Assembly: GCA_934615645.1 (NCBI GenBank)
Contig: CAKTTR010000040.1
Span: forward strand, 1-16,977
Source: an uncultured Oscillospiraceae bacterium
GTDB taxonomy: Bacteria > Bacillota > Clostridia > Oscillospirales > Oscillospiraceae
DNA length: 16,977 nt
Direction of reading: 5' to 3'
The translations under genes and the position numbers were made by a program. A model generated the notes under the pieces. It was not told the origin of the DNA. It did not search any database and saw only the letters and a program-made list of their open reading frames with translations. Positions 13,420 through 16,977 of the stretch are shown piece after piece; the stretch's first letter is position 1; the number at the start of each line of letters is the position of its first letter.

Positions 13420-15168
13420 ATGGCATTTCCGGCTGCGTTTATCGACGATCTCATCAGCCGAAACCCCATTGAGGAGGTCGTGGGAGAATACGTCCAGCTG
13501 ACCCGCAAGGGCAGCAATCTCTTTGGCCTCTGCCCATTCCACGGGGAGAAGACGCCGTCGTTTTCCGTGGCGCCGGGCAAGCAGATCTATTACTGCTTCG
13601 GCTGCCATCGCGGCGGGGGGGTCATCAATTTTATCATGGAGCAGGAAAACCTGACCTATCCGGACGCGGTGCGCTTTTTGGCCAAGCGTGTCGGGCTGGA
13701 GGTGCCGAAGGACGAGGCCTACCGCAGCCGTTACCGGCAGCAGCAGCGCCTGTGGGACCTGTGCCGCCAGGCTGCCCGCTATTTTCACCGCCAGCTCAAG
13801 GGCCCGGCGGGGGAACCGGCCCGGCAGTATTTGGCACACCGCGGCGTCACCGGCGCGACGGTCACCCGCTTCGGCCTGGGCTTTGCGCCGCCGGGCTGGG
13901 CCAATCTGATGGATGCGATGCAGCAGACGGGCTTTTCCAAGGAAGAGCTGCTGGAGGCGGGGCTCCTCTCGAAAAATGAACAGAAGGGCACGCTGTATGA
14001 TCGCTTCCGGAACCGGCTCATGTTCCCGATTTTGGACCTGCGGGGCAATGTCATCGGCTTTGGCGGCCGCGTGATGGACGACAGCACGCCCAAGTACTTA
14101 AACTCGCCGGAGACGGTGATCTTCAACAAACGGAAAAATCTTTTTGCCCTGAACCTGGCCAGGAAGAGCAAGCAGGGCTATATCCTGCTGACAGAGGGGT
14201 ATATGGACGCCATCACCCTCTACCAGTACGGCTTTGACTGCGCCGTGGCCTCCCTGGGGACTTCGCTGACCCGGGAACACGCGGCCATGCTTTCCAAATA
14301 CACCAACGAGGTCATCCTGACCTACGACGGTGACGAGGCCGGGCAGAACGCCACCCGCCGCGCCGTCCCCATGCTGGAGGAGACAGGCCTGCAGGTCCGG
14401 GTGCTGCGGATGCAGGGCGCGAAGGACCCGGACGAATTCCTGAAGAAATACGGCGCCGACCGCTTTAAGCTGCTGCTGGAGCAGTCGACGAATCATATCG
14501 AGTATGCGCTGGCCTCCCTCCAGGCAAAATACCACCTGGAGGTCGATGATGAACGGGTCGCGTTCCTGCAGGCGGCGGCCGCGCTGATTTCTGGCCTGCA
14601 CAGCGCGGTAGAGCGGGAGGTCTATGGCGCCCGGGCAGCGGAGGCCGCAGGGATCTCCGCCCAGGCGATGCAGCTGGAGGTCAAAAAAGCCTTCCAGAAG
14701 CGCGTTGCCAAGGAGCGGGCCAAGCAAAAGCAGCGGGACCTCGCCCCGGCCAAGGCACAGCAGCCGGTGGAGCGGGCGCTGCATTATGAAAATATGCGCT
14801 CAGCCATGGCAGAGGAGGGGCTCATCCGGATGCTCCTGCGGGAGCCCGACCTGCTGGGGGAGATCGGCAGTCTGACGCCGCAGATGTTCTCCGTCCCGCT
14901 GCTGGGCCGGGTGCTGGAGACAATGCTGGACCGCAGCGCCCACGGCCTGCAGCTGAGCCTGGCGAGCCTGCCGGAGTCCTTCTCGCCCCAGGAGATCGCC
15001 CATCTGACCAGGATCGCCCAGAAGCAGGACGCACCCCTGACGGAGACCGCCCTGCGGGACTATTGCACGATCATTCAGGAGGAATACGAAAAAGCCAATC
15101 TGCACACCCCGGAGGCGCTTCTGGCGCTGCGGGACCGGCTGCAGGATAAAAAACGATATGGAGGGTAA
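13420..15168 (+). CDS. dnaG: DNA primase
   Basis: 582 residues, normal for DnaG. It makes RNA primers for lagging-strand synthesis with the replicative helicase. The N-terminal zinc finger (C38, H41, C59, C62 in CPFHGEKTPSF ... YYCFGCHRGG) is complete. The central polymerase core (about 120-370) has the basic GTLYDRFRNRLMFPI (190-204) and GFGGRVMDD segments. The TOPRIM motif has E259 (LLTEGYMDAI) and D303/D305 (TYDGDEAGQ). The helicase-binding C-terminal domain begins near 450. GGAGGTGATTTT before the ATG is a strong site. The stop codon overlaps the rpoD ribosome binding site region, and rpoD starts 5 bp later, so the two are probably coupled. Confidence 0.98.
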   Translation: MAFPAAFIDDLISRNPIEEVVGEYVQLTRKGSNLFGLCPFHGEKTPSFSVAPGKQIYYCFGCHRGGGVINFIMEQENLTYPDAVRFLAKRVGLEVPKDEAYRSRYRQQQRLWDLCRQAARYFHRQLKGPAGEPARQYLAHRGVTGATVTRFGLGFAPPGWANLMDAMQQTGFSKEELLEAGLLSKNEQKGTLYDRFRNRLMFPILDLRGNVIGFGGRVMDDSTPKYLNSPETVIFNKRKNLFALNLARKSKQGYILLTEGYMDAITLYQYGFDCAVASLGTSLTREHAAMLSKYTNEVILTYDGDEAGQNATRRAVPMLEETGLQVRVLRMQGAKDPDEFLKKYGADRFKLLLEQSTNHIEYALASLQAKYHLEVDDERVAFLQAAAALISGLHSAVEREVYGARAAEAAGISAQAMQLEVKKAFQKRVAKERAKQKQRDLAPAKAQQPVERALHYENMRSAMAEEGLIRMLLREPDLLGEIGSLTPQMFSVPLLGRVLETMLDRSAHGLQLSLASLPESFSPQEIAHLTRIAQKQDAPLTETALRDYCTIIQEEYEKANLHTPEALLALRDRLQDKKRYGG

Positions 15169-15172
15169 AGCT

Positions 15173-16351
15173 ATGGCAGAACAGAACAAGCAGGCGCAGA
15201 CGGCTCCCGCCGCAGGTGAGACCTCTGAGGAGCAAGTCAAGGAAGCGCTGCTGCAAAAGAAGCTGGCGGAATTGATCGAACAAGGAAAAAAAGACAAAAA
15301 GCTGCCCTCCAAGCTACTCATCGACGCGCTGGATGCGCTGGACGCCGATGCGGACCAGACCGACCGGGTCTATGACGCCCTGGAAGCTGCCGGGATCGAG
15401 ATCGACGTGGGGGATGTGCTGGATATTATCGGGAATAACGACCTGCTGGAGCCGACGGCCAGTCAGCTCAAGCAGGAGGCTGAGGCGGAGATGGTCGACA
15501 CCGAGGCCATGAGCGACGCGCTGCCGCTGACCGACCCGGTGCGGATGTATTTGAAGGAGATCGGCCGGGTCCCGCTGCTGACGCCGGAGGAGGAGCAGCA
15601 GCTTGCCAAGCGCATCGCCAATGGAGATGAGGCGGCACTGCAGAAGATGATCGAGGCGAATCTGCGCCTGGTCGTCGCCGTGGCCAAGCGGTATGCCGGG
15701 CGCGGCATGCTGCTGCTGGACCTCATCCAGGAGGGGAATATGGGCCTTTTGAAGGCTGTGGAAAAATTTGACTACACCAAGGGCTATAAATTCTCCACTT
15801 ACGCTACCTGGTGGATCCGCCAGTCCATCACCCGGGCCATTGCGGACCAGGCCAGAACGATCCGCATCCCGGTGCATATGGTCGAGCTCATCAACCGGGT
15901 CATCCGCACATCCCACAGCATGGTCCAGGAGCTGGGCCGGGAGCCGACACCGGAGGAGGTCGCCCAAAAGCTGCGCCTTTCGCCGGAGAAGGTCGAGGAG
16001 GTCTTAAAGATCGCCCAGGACCCGGTCTCCCTGGAGACGCCGGTCGGCGAGGAGGATGACAGCCACCTGGGGGACTTCATCCAGGACAATGAGGCGTCTG
16101 AGCCCCTGGAGGCGACGGCGAGCAATCTGCTGCGGGAGCAGCTGGAGAAGGCCATGGCCAGCCTGACGCCCCGGGAGGAGAAGGTCCTGCGGCTGCGCTT
16201 TGGCTTTGAGGACGGCAAGCCCCATACGCTGGAGGAGGTCGGTAAGAAATTCAACGTCACCCGGGAGCGGGTGCGGCAAATCGAGTCCAAGGCGCTGCGC
16301 CGTCTGCGCCATCCCTCGAAGTCCAAGGCGCTGCGGGATTTTGTGAATTAA
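15173..16351 (+). CDS. rpoD: RNA polymerase sigma factor RpoD (SigA)
   Basis: 392 residues, the primary sigma factor. Region 1.1 (about 20-90), region 1.2 (DPVRMYLKEIGRVPLLT, 121-137), region 2 (LIQEGNMGLLKAVEKFDY, 184-201; YATWWIRQSITRA, 210-222), region 3 (about 235-310) and region 4 with its HTH (TLEEVGKKFNVTRERVRQI, 352-370) are all intact. ATG 15173 is preferred over ATG 15158: GGAGGG (15160-15165) lies 7 nt before it, whereas the upstream ATG overlaps dnaG and lacks a site. It closes the dgt-dnaG-rpoD unit. No hairpin terminator is seen before acpP, so some read-through is possible. Confidence 0.98.
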   Translation: MAEQNKQAQTAPAAGETSEEQVKEALLQKKLAELIEQGKKDKKLPSKLLIDALDALDADADQTDRVYDALEAAGIEIDVGDVLDIIGNNDLLEPTASQLKQEAEAEMVDTEAMSDALPLTDPVRMYLKEIGRVPLLTPEEEQQLAKRIANGDEAALQKMIEANLRLVVAVAKRYAGRGMLLLDLIQEGNMGLLKAVEKFDYTKGYKFSTYATWWIRQSITRAIADQARTIRIPVHMVELINRVIRTSHSMVQELGREPTPEEVAQKLRLSPEKVEEVLKIAQDPVSLETPVGEEDDSHLGDFIQDNEASEPLEATASNLLREQLEKAMASLTPREEKVLRLRFGFEDGKPHTLEEVGKKFNVTRERVRQIESKALRRLRHPSKSKALRDFVN

Positions 16352-16370
16352 AAAAATTGGAATGTTTTAC

Positions 16371-16398
16371 TTGACATCTTCGGAAAATCCCCTATTAT
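16371..16398 (+). promoter_or_regulatory. Promoter of acpP
   Basis: A perfect TTGACA (16371-16376) is followed by TATTAT (16393-16398) at 16 bp; the overlapping TTATAT at 16395-16400 gives 18 bp. Start near 16405 gives a leader of about 50 nt. Confidence 0.82.
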
Positions 16399-16455
16399 AT
16401 AGGTGCGGTGTGTCCATAAGGCACTTGCAGAGAGAAGAGTATGGAGGAACGGCAC

Positions 16456-16674
16456 ATGTTTGAAAAGCTTGCTGCATATCTGGCTTCGCAGCTGGACATA
16501 AACGAAGAGGATATTACCGAAGAGACCACCTTTGAGAGCCTGGGCATCGACTCTCTGGATACCGTCGAAATGCTGATGGATCTGGAAGAGGAGCTGGGCG
16601 TCGAGCTGGAAATGGAGGAGAAGGTCGCGACCGTTGGCGAGCTGGCGGCGTTTATCGAATCCAAGGTCAACTGA
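16456..16674 (+). CDS. acpP: Acyl carrier protein
   Basis: 72 residues, acidic, with the phosphopantetheine site GIDSLDTVEM; the carrier serine is Ser33. It carries growing acyl chains in type II fatty-acid synthesis. The start is ATG 16456, with GGAGGA (16443-16448) 7 nt upstream; an in-frame ATG at 16441 overlaps that site and is less likely. The four-helix pattern is complete. It is not next to other fab genes in this window, unlike the common fabD-fabG-acpP order. It has its own promoter and is followed by the SRP RNA with no clear terminator in between. Confidence 0.95.
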   Translation: MFEKLAAYLASQLDINEEDITEETTFESLGIDSLDTVEMLMDLEEELGVELEMEEKVATVGELAAFIESKVN

Positions 16675-16728
16675 GCGCAGCGGCGCTTGCGGAACGATCG
16701 CAGGATCGCATCATTATAGTTAAAAATA

Positions 16729-16758
16729 CTTTGTCATTGGCGCCAGCCTGTGACAAGG
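16729..16758 (+). other. Hairpin just upstream of the SRP RNA
   Basis: CTTTGTCA (16729-16736) pairs with TGACAAGG (16751-16758), one G-U, and GGC (16739-16741) with GCC (16746-16748) inside. No T-run follows. It could be a processing stem for the SRP RNA precursor or a weak acpP terminator. Confidence 0.4.
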
Positions 16759-16759
16759 T

Positions 16760-16977
16760 CGCACTAGCTGGGGAGATAGCGGTGCCCTGTAACCTGCAAT
16801 CCGCTATAGCAGGAGTGAATTCCCACACCCGGGCTTAGTCTGTATCGTCTGACCCTTGTAAGCAGTGTTGAGGGGACGGTCTTGCGCAACGGGTTCCCGT
16901 GAACCATGTCAGGCGGGGAACCGAGCAGCATTAAGCGGATCCTCCCGTGTGCCGCAAGGGAGCCGTCTCTGAGCTGG
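16760..16977 (+). ncRNA. ffs: Large-type bacterial SRP RNA (scRNA), 3' end outside the window
   Basis: The 5' Alu-like part has GCGGTGCCCTGTAACCTGC with the conserved UGUAA element. A helix forms between CCTGC (16793-16797) and GCAGG (16809-16813), and loop-loop pairing GCGG (16779-16782) with CCGC (16801-16804) is possible, as in Firmicute SRP RNAs. The S domain has CCATGTCAGG (16904-16913), a CGG-GGAA-CCG tetraloop stem (16914-16923) and AGCAGCATTAAGCGG, the Ffh-binding loop. Flanking stems GACGG/CCGTC (16875-16879 with 16962-16966) and CTTGCG/CGCAAG (16881-16886 with 16953-16958) close it. It guides secretory proteins to the membrane with Ffh. The 5' end is an estimate; no convincing own promoter was found. 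Confidence 0.92.

Noticed and set aside
16715..16720. TATAGT as the -10 of an SRP RNA promoter
   Set aside because: No -35 at suitable spacing, and the start would fall about 30 nt before the expected RNA 5' end.
1..16977. CRISPR array, transposon or prophage
   Set aside because: No spaced direct repeats, transposase, integrase or terminal inverted repeats were seen. The only clear tandem repeat is the coding 81-bp unit in the DHHW gene.

Overview
The window looks like chromosomal DNA of a GC-rich Firmicute, most likely a gut clostridium of the Oscillospirales/Ruminococcaceae type. The reasons are a GC-rich body with Gram-positive Shine-Dalgarno sites, a Bacillus/Clostridium-type large SRP RNA with an Alu domain, dgt-dnaG-rpoD gene order, and SipW-type plus CnaB-type surface proteins. 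The taxon is inference; no marker in the window fixes the species.

Region 1 (1-5530, + strand) is a cell-surface cluster. It holds the tail of a SipW-dependent (TasA/camelysin-like) protein, a secreted protein of about 1,100 residues built from MucBP-like and InlB-type beta modules with two Cys/His clusters, a second SipW-dependent-type protein, and a membrane- or wall-anchored protein with two CnaB domains ending in a sortase-like LIQTGQ signal. The genes are closely spaced with strong ribosome binding sites, so they probably form one operon for a fibre, pilus or biofilm matrix. Two hairpins at 5381-5504 separate it from convergent genes.

Region 2 (5530-8809, - strand) holds a membrane-anchored DHHW-family protein with a tandem CxxC repeat, acetate kinase (ackA), and an HPr-like protein lacking the usual active-site histidine. 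The HPr-like gene and ackA share a near-consensus promoter at 8781-8809 and a structured leader.

Region 3 (8882-16674, + strand) is housekeeping. tmcAL, whose product uses acetate to modify tRNA, is divergent from ackA. rpmE (L31) follows with its own promoter and a terminator-like hairpin in its leader. Then come hflX, a YigZ/IMPACT gene, a dGTPase-like HD gene, dnaG and rpoD in one run. acpP has its own promoter.

Region 4 (about 16760 to the right edge) is the 5' and central part of the large SRP RNA, cut by the window end.

I see no mobile element, CRISPR array, tRNA or rRNA. The least explained parts are the mosaic surface protein, the CxxC-repeat DHHW protein, the dyad-rich ackA/tmcAL intergenic region, the histidine-less HPr-like gene and the rpmE leader.
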